Assembly: GCF_042186555.1 (NCBI RefSeq)
Contig: NC_133329.1
Span: forward strand, 75,160,557 to 75,224,556
From: Aquarana catesbeiana
Lineage: Eukaryota; Chordata; Amphibia; Anura; Ranidae
Direction of reading: 5' to 3'
DNA: 64,000 nt
The translations under genes and the position numbers were made by a program. The notes beneath the pieces are model-generated. The model searched no databases. It was not told where the DNA came from and saw only the letters and a program-made list of their open reading frames with translations. This document shows, in pieces, positions 44,156 through 55,987 of the stretch (the first letter of the stretch is position 1; every line of letters begins with the position of its first letter).

Positions 44156-45204
44156 ATTATTATACAGGTTTTATATTTTTATTGTACAGGATTTATATAG
44201 CGCTGACAGTTATGCAGCACTTTACAATATTAGGGCAGATAGTACAATTACAATTACAATACAATTTAATACAGGAGAAATCAGAGAGCCCTGCTCGTTA
44301 GAGCTTACAATCTAGGAGGGTTTGTCAAGTTATACAAAAGGGTAATAGCTGTGGGGGATGAGCTAATGGAGAAAATAATGCAGTTGTCAGATGGAGGCAG
44401 GATAGGCTTCTCTGAAGAGGAAAGTTTTCAGGGATCGCCTAAAAGTGGATACATTTGGAGACAGTCTGACAGATTGGGGTAGGAAATTCCAGAGGATGGG
44501 CGAGGCTCAGGAGAAGTCCTGGAGGTGGATATGGGAGGAGGTGATGAGGGAGCTAGAGAGCAGGAGGTCTTGGGAGGAACGAAGAGGGCGGTTAGGTTGG
44601 TATTTTGAGACTAGGCTAGTGATGTGGCTGGGGGCCGAGTTGTGGATGGCTTTGTAACTTATTGTTAGTATTTTGAATTTAATTCGTTGGGCGAGTGGCA
44701 GCCAATGGAGGGATTGGCAGAGAGGGGTAGCAGACACTGAGCGGTTTGTAAGGTGGATGAGTCTGGCAGCAGCATTCATGATGGACTGAAGGGGGATAGT
44801 CTATTTAAAGGAAAGGAGAGGGAGTCTAGGCGAGAGATAACCAGAGGGTGAATCAGGAGTTTTGTGGTTTTGTTGGTTAGAAAGGGACGTAGTTTAGAGA
44901 TGTTGCGGAGGTTGAGGCGGCAAGCTTTGGAAAGTGATTGGATGTGGGGCCGAAAGGAGAGTTCAGAATCCAGGATAACACCTAGCACGCTGACATGTGG
45001 GGATGGGTGGATGGTTGTGCCATTGCTCTTGACAGATAAGTCAGGTGAAGAGGCACGTGGGGGAGGAAATATTATAAGCTCAGTTTCGGACAAGTTGAGT
45101 TTGAGGAAGTGGTGTGACATCCATACAGATATGTCGGTTAGTAAGTTAGTGATGCGTGAGGAGACTGATGGAGTGAGTTGAGGGGTGGAGAGATAGATTT
45201 GTGT
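44156..45204 (-). mobile_element. L2-type LINE, 5'-truncated copy 1
   Basis: On the minus strand, frames at 45120-44776 and 44779-44507 encode the C-terminal part of an L2/CR1-group reverse transcriptase protein (VLGVILDSELSF-HI, then NAAARLIHLTNRS and SLHWLPLAQRIKFKIL), broken by a frameshift. The 3' end carries AGATTGTAAGCTC and GTAAAGTGCTGCATAA followed by an ATAATAAT tail at the palindrome insertion point. It stops abruptly at 45204 where copy 2 begins. Confidence 0.85.
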
Positions 45205-47701
45205 ATAGAGCCAACAGTTTGCGCAGAACTTAACAAAATGAAGGCAGACATTACAGTTACATTACAATTTTGGTACAAGAGGAATCAGAGGGCCCTGCTG
45301 ATTAGAGCTTACAATCTAAAAAGAAGGGTCAATTGATACAAAAGGTAATAGCTGTGGGGGTTGAGCTGATGGAGGAAGTAAAACAGTATTAGTTAGATGC
45401 AGGATAGGCTTCTTTAAAGAGAAGGGTTTTCAGGGATCGTCTAAAGATGGATAGATTAGGGGACAGTCAGACAGATTGGGGTAGGGAGTTCCAAAGGATG
45501 GGAGAAGCTCTGGAGAAATCCTCGAGGCGAGCATGGGAGGAGGTGACAAGGGAGCTAGAGAGTAGGAGGTCTTGGGAGGACCGAAGAGAGCGGCTTGGTT
45601 GGTATTTTGGGACTAGGTTAGGGATGTAGCTGGGTGCAGAGTTATGGATGGCTTTGTAAATTATTGTTAGTACTTAGAATTGTATTTGTTGGGTGAGTGG
45701 AAGCCAATGGAGGGATTGGCAGAGACGGGTGGAGGACATTGAATGGTTGGTAAGGTGGATGAGTCTTGCATTCATTATGGACTGAAGGGGGGATAGTCTA
45801 TGTAAAGGTAATCCAATGAGGAGGGAGTTGAGTAGTCAAGGCGAGATATAACAAGGGAGTGAATTAGAAGCTTGGTGGCGTCATTAGTGGTGTCATTAGT
45901 TAAAAAGGGGCGTATTCTGGAAATGTTGCAAAGGCTAAGGCGGCATAATTTGGACAGGGATTGTATATGGGCCTGAAAGGACAGTTCAGAGTTTAAGGTT
46001 ACCCCTAGCACCCTGGCATGTGGGGATGAACTGATAGATGTGCCATTGATCTTGACAGAGAACTCAGGGGAAAGGACAAGTGGGGGAGGAAATATTAAGA
46101 GCTCAGTTTTAGATAGATTCAGTTTGAGGAAGTGGTTTGACATCCAGGCTGATATGTCTGTTAGTAAATCAGTGATGCGTGAGGAGATTGATGGGGTGAG
46201 CCGAGGGTCAGAGAGATAGATTTGAGTGTCATCAGCATATAAATGGTAGTGGAAGCCATGGGAGGCTATCAGCTGGCCCAGGGAGGACGTGTAGATCGAG
46301 AATAGTAGAGGTCCAAGGACAGAACCTTGGGGGAGCCCAACGGTAAGAAGAGTTGGAGAGGAGGAAGTCGAGTTGTAAGTAACACTGAAGGTGCGATGAA
46401 ATAGGTAAGATTGGAACCAACCGAGAGTGCAGCAATGGAGACCAAGCAATTTGAGTTTTTTGAGGAGGAGAGGGTGGTCAACTGTATCAAAGGCAACGGA
46501 AAGGTCCAAGAGTAAGAGTATGGAATAATGACCGTTGGTTTTGGCTGTTAGTAAGTCGTTTGTGAGTTTTAGGAGGGCAGTTTCTGTGGAGTGCTGTGGG
46601 CAAAATCCAGACTGAAGGGGATCAAGAAGGGTATTCTCAATGAGGTGATCGCTCAGTCGGTTGTAGACTAAACGTTCAAGGAGTTTGGAGGCAAAAGGGA
46701 ATAAAGCGATTGGTCTCAGGTTGTTAAGATTGGTGGGGTCTAGTGAGGCCTTTTTTCATATAGGAGTGACTAGCGCATATTTTAGAGGGTTGGGGAAGAT
46801 ACCAGTAGAGAGTGAGCGGTTGAAAATATGAGTTAAAGAGTGTAGGATAGAGTCAGATGGTGACCATATTATTTGAAAAGGAACGGGGTCCAGGGGGCAG
46901 GAGGTTAGGTGGGCTTTAGAAAAAAAGTTTAGTGACTTCCTCTATAGTAGCTGGGTTAAAAGAAGGAAGTATTGATTGTGTAGGAGGACAAGGAGTGTAA
47001 AGTGAGGGAGATATCTGTAGAGTGGAGATCTCGAGACAAATTGCCTCAATCTTATTTTTTAAGTGATTAGCAATTTCCTGGGCAGTGCGTAAGTTAGTGG
47101 TGGAGTACGAAGTAGAGTGGTAAAGGTAGAAAAGAGTTGGCGGGGACTGCGTGAGAGTGTGTTAATGAGAGTGATAAAGTAGGTCTGTTTGGCAGTGTGG
47201 CGGGAGGAATGGTATTTTTGGAAGGCAGATTTATATTGGCTGAAATCTTATTGTGACTTGGTCTTACGCCACAGATGCTCAAGAACGCGGCTACGTTTTT
47301 TTGAGGCTTCTAGTATTGTCTGTCTGCCAGGGTTGTAGCAGTCGGGGCCTGATTCTCTGTGTAGTGAGGGAGGGAGAAGGTACCCAGGATGGATGACAGT
47401 GAACTGTTGTAGACAGAAGTGGCCAAGTTGGGGCTGGACAAGGATGAGATTTTGTCGTAGAGACAATCTGTAGCAGAAAAAAAGAAGAGAAGGGTTAAGA
47501 TGGCGAAGGTTTCTAAAGGGCAATAGTTTGGTAGTTGGAAGGCAAGGAGGAGGCAGACAAGGAGAGAGTGAAACTAATAAGGTGGTGATCAGAGAGAGGA
47601 AAAGGAATATTGGAGAGGTTGTTCGGAGTGCATAGGTAGGAGACTATGAGGTCAAGGCAGTTGCTAACAGAGTGAGTAGAATGAGTAGAGTAGTGACCAA
47701 G
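45205..47701 (-). mobile_element. L2-type LINE, copy 2 with EN fragment and RT domain
   Basis: The minus-strand frame 46509-45775 (244 codons) holds RT motifs. These are FDTVDHPLLLKKL (catalytic Asp8), LPQGSVLGPLLF at residues 59-70 and YADDTQIY at 91-98 (catalytic Asp pair, bases about 46239-46228). Frames at 47737-47513 include SDHHLISFTL, typical of the end of the APE endonuclease. The region between is broken by stops and frameshifts. 5'-truncated and inactive; its 3' end starts at 45205 against copy 1. Confidence 0.88.
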
Positions 47702-47980
47702 TTGGACCAAGTAGCACCTTCCCCTTTGGGGTCTCAATCCAGGATCTTTAAGCTGCCAATAGTAAACTCCTGCGAGCGTGATCTCTCATATAAGATGGCA
47801 ACAGTATAATACTGTAAAACGAAATGTATTTAAAACACAAGAAACTATTCCACTCACATTTAGGAATGCACCATACCTGGTGCATACAGGTGATGAACTT
47901 AAACATACACAGATCTGTCCCTGGGGGTCACAAAGTCGCCTGCAAGTCCTCGGCCCTGCTGCCCTCATGGGTGATCGTGT

Positions 47981-49354
47981 ATTGGGACTCAGTTTGTGGG
48001 GTATTGAGGAATACCATAGTCAATGGAGGGGGTCAGATAAAATTAAGTCAATGAGTAAATGCGAATCATGGTGGATTTATGAGATGAAATCTCTTAAGCC
48101 AAATGGATTGAATGCAGGTTTCGATCTCAATTGCTTTATCGCTGATAAGTAGAGCTAAGCAGGTCCCTCTTTGGGTGGTCCAAACTAGTTCCTCTTGTAT
48201 TATCGCTGCCGATATTTATTTAATATTTTTAAAGCTTACTAATAACCTTGGGGTGAATTGTGGTTCTAGAGGAAGGGTGTTTATACACACGTCCCCCCCT
48301 TTTTTCTGGTGTTACCTAGGTAATATAGGAAGGCATTTTTTGCCTCCCGATTTATACCAATATAGGTTAGTTCATATTGGTTTAGGTTTAATGGTAGCTT
48401 AAGGGGTTATAAGCTGCTCGTTATGGATAGATGTGCTGGTATTAGAGACTCCCTGGAGGGTCAATGCTAATATTTTTATTTAATTACATACTTGTACATA
48501 TATTTTTCTTCCTCAGATGTTTGTAGATTGTTATATGATGTTAATCATTAAATCATGTAATCACCAAATCATCGGCACTCTTAGGCCATGTAATTTAGAT
48601 TATAGTTAAGATAGTAGATACGCCCATGTTAGTGGCTTAGTCATTTTATTATTACATTTTAAATTTTTAAAATGTTTTATTCTTTTAACTCTTATTTGGT
48701 TTGTCCCATCTCGTCGGAGGGTTAAAATAGTATTTATTCCAGTTAATTGCTCTAAATATTAAATATAAAATTATGAGGGTAGGGGACTTCTTTAAGTTCC
48801 TCCCCCCAGGCCAGTATATGTATTGTATAGGATCTCTATACATATACTGATTAAGAGATTAAGCCTCCCTATATGTTCACACTTTGGCCTCTGCTGTAGC
48901 AGTTTATATTAATAAGGACATATGAATTTTTGTATTAGTTTGTCATTATGCCATATGTAGTTTCATTCATTCGGAACATCACTAGTAAAATGGCTGTGGA
49001 GGGGCTTCTAGAAAATGGCCGCTGTCAGGTATAGGTATACACAGCTATTCCCTATGCAGGATTTATTAGTAAATCACCAGTAAAATGGCCATGATAGGCT
49101 TCTAGAAAATGGCCGCTGCTATGTTTATACACAGTTACTCAATTTGGCCCTTTTCCTCCATCTCCCTCAAAATCACGGCAGACCACGGGAAAATGGCTGC
49201 CGAGTTTACTATGTTTTCTTATTGGTTTAGGAGCACTATAAATATTAGTGTGATGACCACAGGAGTATACCCTTTGATAAAGTCGCATGTGAGTGACGAA
49301 ACGCGTCAGTGGGTGGGGCTTGTGACATCATCACATGATTGGTAGGAAGTACAC
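47981..49354. other. Core of the large foldback element
   Basis: A/T-rich sequence without a recognised protein. It includes two copies of a block with AAAATGGCC and GGCTTCTAGAAAATGGCCGC (48985-49035 and 49080-49130) and, next to the right arm, GTGACGAAACGCGTCAGTGG, a motif that recurs in frog foldback elements. Confidence 0.45.
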
Positions 49355-50331
49355 AATCACCCGTGAGGGCAGCAGGGCCGAGGACTTGCATACGATTTGG
49401 TGACCCAAGGGACGGATCTGTATATTTTCAAGTTCATCAGTATGCACCAGGGAAAGTGCAATTCCTAAATGTGAGTGGAATAGTTGGTTGTGTTTTAAAT
49501 ACATTTTGTTTTACGGTATTACACTATGCTAGTTCCTTTTTTACCCTTATGTTGCCATCCTATATGAGAGATCACGCTTGCAGGAGTTCACTATTGGGAG
49601 CTTAAAGATCCTGGATTGAGACCCCAAAGGGGAAGGTGCTACTTGGTCCAATTGGTGGCCGCTCTGGGAGGTGAGTGCATAGTGTGACTGGTGGAGGGTC
49701 CACATGGTGGTAAATCACTCATTTGTTATCATTCACCTTTGGATTGTGTGTGGACAGCATTGGTTCACAGAAGATATCGCTGATGGATTTTTTCTGACAC
49801 ATATATATATATATATATATGTTATAAGTTTTGTAACCACTAGAGGTCACTGGTTGTACATATTAATGTTATTGTGATATATGTGTTATAATTTTTGTAC
49901 CCACTAGAGGTCACTGGTTGCACATACCACTTTCATTCTGATATATTTAATATATTTTTGGTGTCATGTGCAGTACTCCCACTAGGGGTCACTACTTTAT
50001 TTTATTTATTTTGAATTCACACCACATAGTATTTTTTTGGAAAAAAGGGAGCGCTTCACATATTTTTCTTTTTCTCTTCTATGCAAGTTATTGCCATAAA
50101 AAGTGTTTGGGGACCCGGGTCCTGCCTCAGGGGACATTTATCAATACAAAAACGGCCGTTTTTTCAGGAGCAGTTATTTTATTAATGCTTAAAGTGAAAC
50201 AATAAAAATGAAACATTCCTTTAAATATAGTGCCTGGGGGGTGTCCTTAGTCTGCTTGTAAAGTGGCGCATCTTTCTCATATGTTTTACTGTTCCGCAGC
50301 AAAATGACATTTCTAAATTAAAAAATGGCAT

Positions 50332-51320
50332 TTAATTGCTTGCGGCTGTGATGTATTGTCGGCTCCCGGTAATATAGATGAAAAGCAATGAAAAAAACGG
50401 CGTGTGGCCCCTTCCCAGCCCATACCAGGCCCTTCAGGTCTGGTGTGGATTTTAAGGGGAACCCCGCACCAAAATTTTTTTTAAAATGGCGTGGGGATCC
50501 CCCCAAAAACCATACCAGACCCTTATCTGAGCAAGCAGCCATGGCAGGCCAGGAAAGGGGGAGGACGAGAGAGCGCCCACCTCCTGAACCATAGCAGGCC
50601 ACTTGCCCTCAACATGGGTCCCCCCAAAGCACCTTGTCCCCATGTTGATGGGGACAAGGGCCTCCTCCCCACAACCCTTGCCCGGTGATTGTAGGGGGCT
50701 GCGGGCGGGGGGCTTATCGGAATCTGGAAACTCCCTTCAACAAGTGGGCTCGCAGATTCCGGCCCCCCCTGTGTGAATGGGTATGGGGTATATTGTGTCC
50801 CATGATGTCCATTCGTCTTCAATCACAGAGCTGACGGACCCGAAAAAAAAAAGAAAAAGCTCTGCCTCTATGGGAGGCGTCCCGCCGACTGCTGTCTCTT
50901 TGCTGTGACAGCTGTTATATAGGCAAGGGCGGAGCCACCCGGTGATGTAAACTGGTGACCCGTCCCCTCTGGCGTCTTGTGACGTCACATGACATCAGAA
51001 GGGGGCGGGGTCACCGCCCTTGCCTATATAACAGCTGTCACAGCCAAGAAGCACCCTCCCCATATTGAGGGAAAGCAGCCTGGTATGGTTCAGGAGGGGG
51101 GGGCACTCACTCATCCCCCCCTTTCCTGGCCTGCCATGGCTGCTTGCTCAGATAAGGGTCTGGTATGGATATTGGGGGGTCCCTCATGCAATTTTTAAAA
51201 AAAAAAGTTTGGAGCGGGGTTCCCCTTAAAATCCATACCAGACCTGAAGGGCCTGGTATGGATTTTGGGGGGACCCCACGCCATGCAAATTTTTTTATTT
51301 TGGTGCGGGGTTCCCCTTAA
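50332..51320. mobile_element. Foldback element with GGTCTGGTATGG arms
   Basis: CCATACCAGACCCTTATCTGA and CAGCCATGGCAGGCCAGGAAA in the left arm (50508-50560) recur inverted at 51120-51175. GGGGAACCCCGCACCAAAA (50456) pairs with the TTTGGAGCGGGGTTCCCC region (51207-51227). The inner arms CTGTGACAGCTGTTATATAGG and CCTATATAACAGCTGTCACAG meet near 50960. The right boundary is TTAACCACTTC at 51317, like the ends of the TTAA elements. No gene. Confidence 0.75.
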
Positions 51321-51369
51321 CCACTTCAATACACTGTGTTATATAAATGCAGAATGTATATACATACAC

Positions 51370-51372
<3 letters not shown>

Positions 51373-51450
<78 letters not shown>
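51373..51450. repeat. (AT)n microsatellite
   Basis: An almost pure run of alternating A and T about 75 bases long. It can extrude a cruciform and is likely unstable in length. A shorter (AT)10 run lies at 49801-49820. Confidence 0.95.
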
Positions 51451-51452
<2 letters not shown>

Positions 51453-51837
51453 TTAAATACACTGACACTAACCTGCCTGCTTAATCAAGCTCAATCTATC
51501 TCCGTCCACAGTCACACACTATACACGGCCGCTACGTAAACAGTCTTATGTAGTGTGGGGCATGGACTTAGTTCCCCTGAGCCATGATTGGCCAAAGGCA
51601 CCCTGCCTTTGGCCAACTGTGGCTCTCACAGCAGAACGCGCTGTGATTGGCCAAAGCATGCAGGTCAGGTGCATGCTTTGGCCAATCATTAGACATCAAT
51701 TCACTGCGATCTCGCAGTGCATTATGGGTGCTCGAATTTGCAACAAATGCCCCATAATATTCGCTGTTCGGCTCATCACTATTTGTCAGTCTGCAGGAAG
51801 GGAGTGCTAGATGTACTAGCAGATTAAAATACACTAA

Positions 51838-52021
51838 CATGTTTTTCAACGCCAGTCCTCAAGGCGCCCCAACAGGTCATGTTTTCAGGCTTCCCATTAT
51901 TTTGCACAGGTGATTTGATCAGTTTCACCGCCTTAGTAATTTCCACAGCCGTTTCATCTGAGGCAAATCCTGAAAACATGACCCGTTGGGGCGCCTTGAG
52001 GACTGGAGTTGAGAAACACTG
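51838..52021. mobile_element. Hairpin MITE (CAGTCCTCAAG family), clean copy
   Basis: CCAGTCCTCAAGGCGCCCCAA and GGTCATGTTTTCAGG at the left pair with CATGACCCGTTGGGGCGCC and TTGAGGACTGG at the right. It is about 185 bp. The other copy is at 10583-10774. Confidence 0.8.
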
Positions 52022-52206
52022 CACTAACAAACTGAAGCTGAACTCCAGATAATATTTTATAATCAGTTACAGTAATCATTTTGTTTTCATTTTGGGATAA
52101 AGGTTTTACATAAATAAAAGCTGATTATGGTAAGCCCCCCCCTCAGTGTTAAATGGTCTGTCCCAGCTCTGTAACTGCAAGAGAGCTTGTTCTGTTGAAA
52201 AACAGC

Positions 52207-52618
52207 AGATGTACCGGTGTTCTGCCGAGGAAGTTCCGCTCGGCTGATAAGTTCCCCCCTCTACTGCGCAGGCGCTGCACCTGTGCAGTAGGATCCGGCG
52301 GAAATAGCCGAAGCGGAATAGCTGAAAATCAGCTGTACACGGCGCCTGTAAGAGGGCCCCTCGCGGGCTCGCTTTGCTCGCCACGCTTCGTGCACGGCCT
52401 CGCTTCGCTCGGCTCTTTTTAGATTCCCCCTCTAGGTCCACTTGGATGGTAGGGAAGGAACCTGGACCCAGAGCGCAGGCGCCGTGTACAGCTGATTGTC
52501 GATCTTGAGCTTCGGCTATCTCCGGCAGCTGTTAGTAGTTCGTACTGCGCAGGCGCTGTGCCTGCGCAGTACAGGGGGGGACTTATCCGCCGAAGGAACT
52601 TATTCGGCAAGACACCGG
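52207..52618. mobile_element. GC-rich foldback repeat with CGCTTTGCTCGCC core
   Basis: ACCGGTGTTCTGCCGAGGAAG at the left pairs with the inverted copy ending CGGCAAGACACCGGCT at the right. The arms include CTACTGCGCAGGCGCTG and CAGCTGTACACGGCGCCTG. The centre has CGGGCTCGCTTTGCTCGCC and CCTCGCTTCGCTCGGC, a short internal repeat. The wider element probably spans about 52025-52755. Confidence 0.75.
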
Positions 52619-52759
52619 CTGAATCACCAGATGAAAGTAGAAAAAAAGAAAGCTTAAAAAAGAAAACTAATACAACTATCACTAAGAATTGGCAAACTAA
52701 TTGGTAAGCTACAATACAATAAATGTTTGCTTTTAGGTTTAATACTGCTTTAACCTAAA

Positions 52760-53566
52760 AAAAAGAATCAAATACAGCATTGGAATATACATATATAATA
52801 TTTACTATTATGGCCTCAGGTGCCTTTGACCTGTAAGGCTGGGTTCACATAGCTCCCAACTGTCCCTGATTGGGAGCAATGTCCCTCTGCCCCTCTTTGC
52901 CCCTCATTTGTCCCTCATTTTGGTCTGATCCATATAGTTGTATCTAAAATGCACTTTTTATCTTTCAAAATAGTTTCCCAGTGCTAAACCTTTCATCCAA
53001 TTTCTAAATTGCTGCATTTGTAAATTTAAAAGCCAATATAAAGGAATAGTAGTGGTAAAAAAAAAAGTCCTTGTGGATTTAATTAACCTTTTTTTTGGTT
53101 TATTCTCCTTTAAGGGTGTGTGTTGGGTGGGGGGGCGTTTCCTATGCCTACATACGTTTGCAAGTAGGTCTCCCTCATTCCCATCTCAAAATGTTGGGAG
53201 GTATGTGTTCACTCTTTTGCAATCATGCATTGTGGTGTGCTGCTGTACATGTCTCTTGCCAATGTGTATTGGGGGGGGGGGTTTAGGAATAAATTGCACT
53301 GCAGCACCCCATCTGTCAACATGCTTGTTTTCACACACTTTTCGGCAGTGCAAAAGTGTGAACCACGCTTTACAGAGCTAGAGGCACCAACAGAGTTTTT
53401 GGCATTGGACACTTCCATGTGTGTCGGGTGTCTGCATTTCCATACTGCAGCTCCCCAGTGGCCACTACGTCACCAGTAGCGCTGCATCTCCTATGCAGGA
53501 CAGATTATTTTCCACCAATCACCAGCTAAACGGGTACATCTATTTCTTTTGTACTAGAGTGGTCCC
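52760..53566. other. Gene-free stretch, no feature recognised
   Basis: It contains a partial GGGTTCACATAGCTCCCAAC repeat end near 52845 and a short G-run near 53271-53281. No coding similarity was recognised. Confidence 0.4.
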
Positions 53567-53569
53567 TTA

Positions 53570-53916
53570 TGCCTCGTTTCCACTGAGCGGTTCGGTTCGG
53601 TACGGTACGCTATTTTGGGTGTTTCCATTATGAAAGCGGCCCATACAACCGAAACCGTACCGCTCCATTCAGGGTCCTGCTTAAGATGTGGGGCCATAGA
53701 AAATGGAACGGTTCGGTTAGGGCGGAGCTACGATACATTCCACTGATTGGCTGACAGAAAACCCTCTGCTGTGCTATGCTGAGGCATTTTTTCTAAACCC
53801 TGTATGGCCCCTTGTGGTCCCACTTGCAGTGGAAACGCTCACCAGAATAGACTGGACCATTCTAGGCCATTCAAACTGTACTGACCCGAACCGATCCGCT
53901 CAGTGAAAACGAGGCA
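53570..53916. mobile_element. MITE with 22-bp TIRs and TTA duplication (Harbinger-like)
   Basis: TGCCTCGTTTCCACTGAGCGG at the left and its near-perfect complement CCGCTCAGTGAAAACGAGGCA at the right are flanked by TTA (53567-53569 and 53917-53919). A 3-bp TTA/TAA duplication is typical of PIF/Harbinger elements. At 347 bp without a transposase, it is nonautonomous. Confidence 0.75.
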
Positions 53917-53935
53917 TTAGTGGGCGCAATTTTGA

Positions 53936-54245
53936 AGCGTGACATGTTGGGTATCAATTTACTCGGTGTAACATTATCTTTCACAATATAAAAAAAAAAT
54001 GGGCTAACTTTACTGTTGTCTTATTATTTAATTCAAACAAGTGTATTTTTTCCAAAAAAAAGTGCGCTTGTAAGACTGATGCCCAAATACGGTGTGATAG
54101 AAAGTATTGCAAAGATGGCCATTTTATTCTCTATGGTGTTAGAAAAAAATGTATAATATTTTGGGGTTCTAAGTCATTTTCTAGCAAAAAAAAAATGTCT
54201 TTAAACAACAAATCTCAAAAAGAGGCTCGGTTCTTAAGTGGTTAA
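53936..54245. mobile_element. Fragment of TTAA-type element
   Basis: It ends CGGTTCTTAAGTGGTTAA at 54245, sharing AAGTGGTTAA with the ends at 10473, 34864 and 36300. The left end is unclear. Confidence 0.5.
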
Positions 54246-54574
54246 ATAGCCTTGCAGGATTTAAATGTCCTTTTTGTATGTGTACGCTGTAATCTATTTT
54301 GTACTGTTTGTTGGTCTTATCTTGAATGTAAACTCATTTTTAGGGTGTGCCAAGTATGATTTTGTTGGACTTTATAAGGTCTTTATCTAGAGCAGGGGCC
54401 TCCAAAGTGCAGGCCACGGGCCGAAGGCACCTCTGCCGGGTTAGCCCCCCATATCAAAATTTTTGAAAAAATCTTATGCAGTTTGTTAGATCTTTGTTAG
54501 ATCAGGTTAGATCAACCGTTGTTTGCGTTAGATCTCACACAGAAGAAGCGATATTAACAGTTATTTGCTGGGGG

Positions 54575-55660
54575 GGCTAACCCGTCATCAGCCCCCCCTT
54601 ATCAAAAAATTTACCAAAAAGTTAGCTATTTTGGAAGCAATTTGTTAGATCCAGTAAGATCAAGTGGTTTTATTGTTAGATCTCACATAATTAGAGACTT
54701 ATTAAGTGATTAATCAGGGGGGGCTGGCCCCCCCTTATCAAATTTTCGGCCCAAAAATCATTCAGGTTAATAGATATTCGTTAGATCCGGTAAGATCAAG
54801 TGGTTTTAACGTTAGATCTCACATCATTTCAGAGATATTCCACATCAAAATAGAGATATTAGGTGGTACATATGGACGGGTTAGCCCCCCCTTATCAAAT
54901 TTTTGGGCCAAAAATCATTCATGCTAACAGATATTCATTAGATCCGGTAAGATCAAGTGTTTTTATTGTTAGATCTCACATCGTTTCAGAGATATTCCAC
55001 ATCAAAATAGAGATATTAGGTGGTACATATGGACGGGCTGGCCCCCCCTTATCAAATTTTCTGGCCAAAAATAATTCAGGCTAATAAATATTCATTAGAT
55101 CCGGTAAGATCAAGTGGTTTTAACGTTAGATCTCACATCATTTCAGAGATATTCCCCATCAAAATAGAGATATTAGGTGGTACATATGGACGGGCTGGCC
55201 CCCCCTTATCAAATTTTCTGGCCAAAAATCATTCAGGCTAATAGATATTCGTTAGATCCGGTAAGATCAAGTGGTTTTAACGTTAGATCTCACATCATTT
55301 CAGAGATATTCCCCATCAAAATAGAGATATTAGGTGGTACATATGGACGGGCTGCCCCCCTACATGCAATTTTCTGGCCAAAAATCATCTAGGCTAATAG
55401 ATATTCGTTAGATCCAGAAAGATCAAGTGGTTTTAACTTTAGAGATATTAGGTGGTAGTACGTAAGGATGAGATTAGATCTCACATAATTAGAGACTTAT
55501 TAAGTGATTAATGAAGGGGGCTGACCCCCTCTTATCAAATTTTCTGGCCAAAAAATCACCCAGGTAATTGATATTCATTAGATCCAGTAAGATCAAGTGA
55601 TTTTAATGTTTGATTATCCATAATTACAGGGATATTATGGATATTTGGTAACGATGCACG
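54575..55660 (+). repeat. Left inverted arm: 157-bp tandem repeat array
   Basis: Four near-identical 157-bp units begin at about 54706, 54863, 55020 and 55177, with diverged units on both sides. Landmarks are AGATCCGGTAAGATCAAGTGG, CGTTAGATCTCACATCATTTC and GGCTGGCCCCCCCTTATCAAA. The array reappears as reverse complement at 61636-62812. A further diverged stretch (54390-54574) precedes it, with no counterpart on the right. Confidence 0.92.
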
Positions 55661-55987
55661 TATATCCATACTAGTGTCTATATCGGAGGCAGTGATGAGC
55701 ATTTTCACATGTACCAGTGAGGAGTGCCATTGAGCATACCGAGGTATGCTGAAATTATGTGGGACATTAATCGACAGGTGTGTCCAAGCCCAGTGAAGCC
55801 TGAAGCACAGTCACAGAAGCCAGAGGGAAACTTTGGAGGGCTCTGGTGAAGGAGTCAACCATGTGCCCATCTACGGTAGCTGGCTCAAAACCAATGACAC
55901 GAAGAGACAGCAGCGAAAGTCCAAACCCTTGCAGAGGGCCCCCCATTGTTGCCTCCAAACAACCCAGTGTCCTGTTTCTTTTGACAA

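Larger units (their letters stand above)
43330..50073. mobile_element. Large foldback element with long inverted arms, nested insertions
   Basis: The left arm starts AAAAAGAAAAATATGTGAAG at 43330 and the right arm ends with its complement at 50073. Once insertions are removed, the arms (43330-47980 and 49355-50073) align over about 620-720 bases. The left arm carries a TTAA MITE (43453-43929) and a double L2 insertion (44156-47701). The right arm has neither, but has an extra 60-base duplication of a GGTCACTGGTTG block. The core (47981-49354) holds GTGACGAAACGCGTCAGTGG and two GAAAATGGCCGCTG repeats. No transposase was found. Confidence 0.8.

Noticed and set aside
54706..55392. Four 73-codon frames 'HMDGLAPPYQIFGPKIIQANRY'
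   Set aside because: Same frame of each 157-bp repeat unit, mirrored in the inverted array at 62 kb. Repeat-derived.
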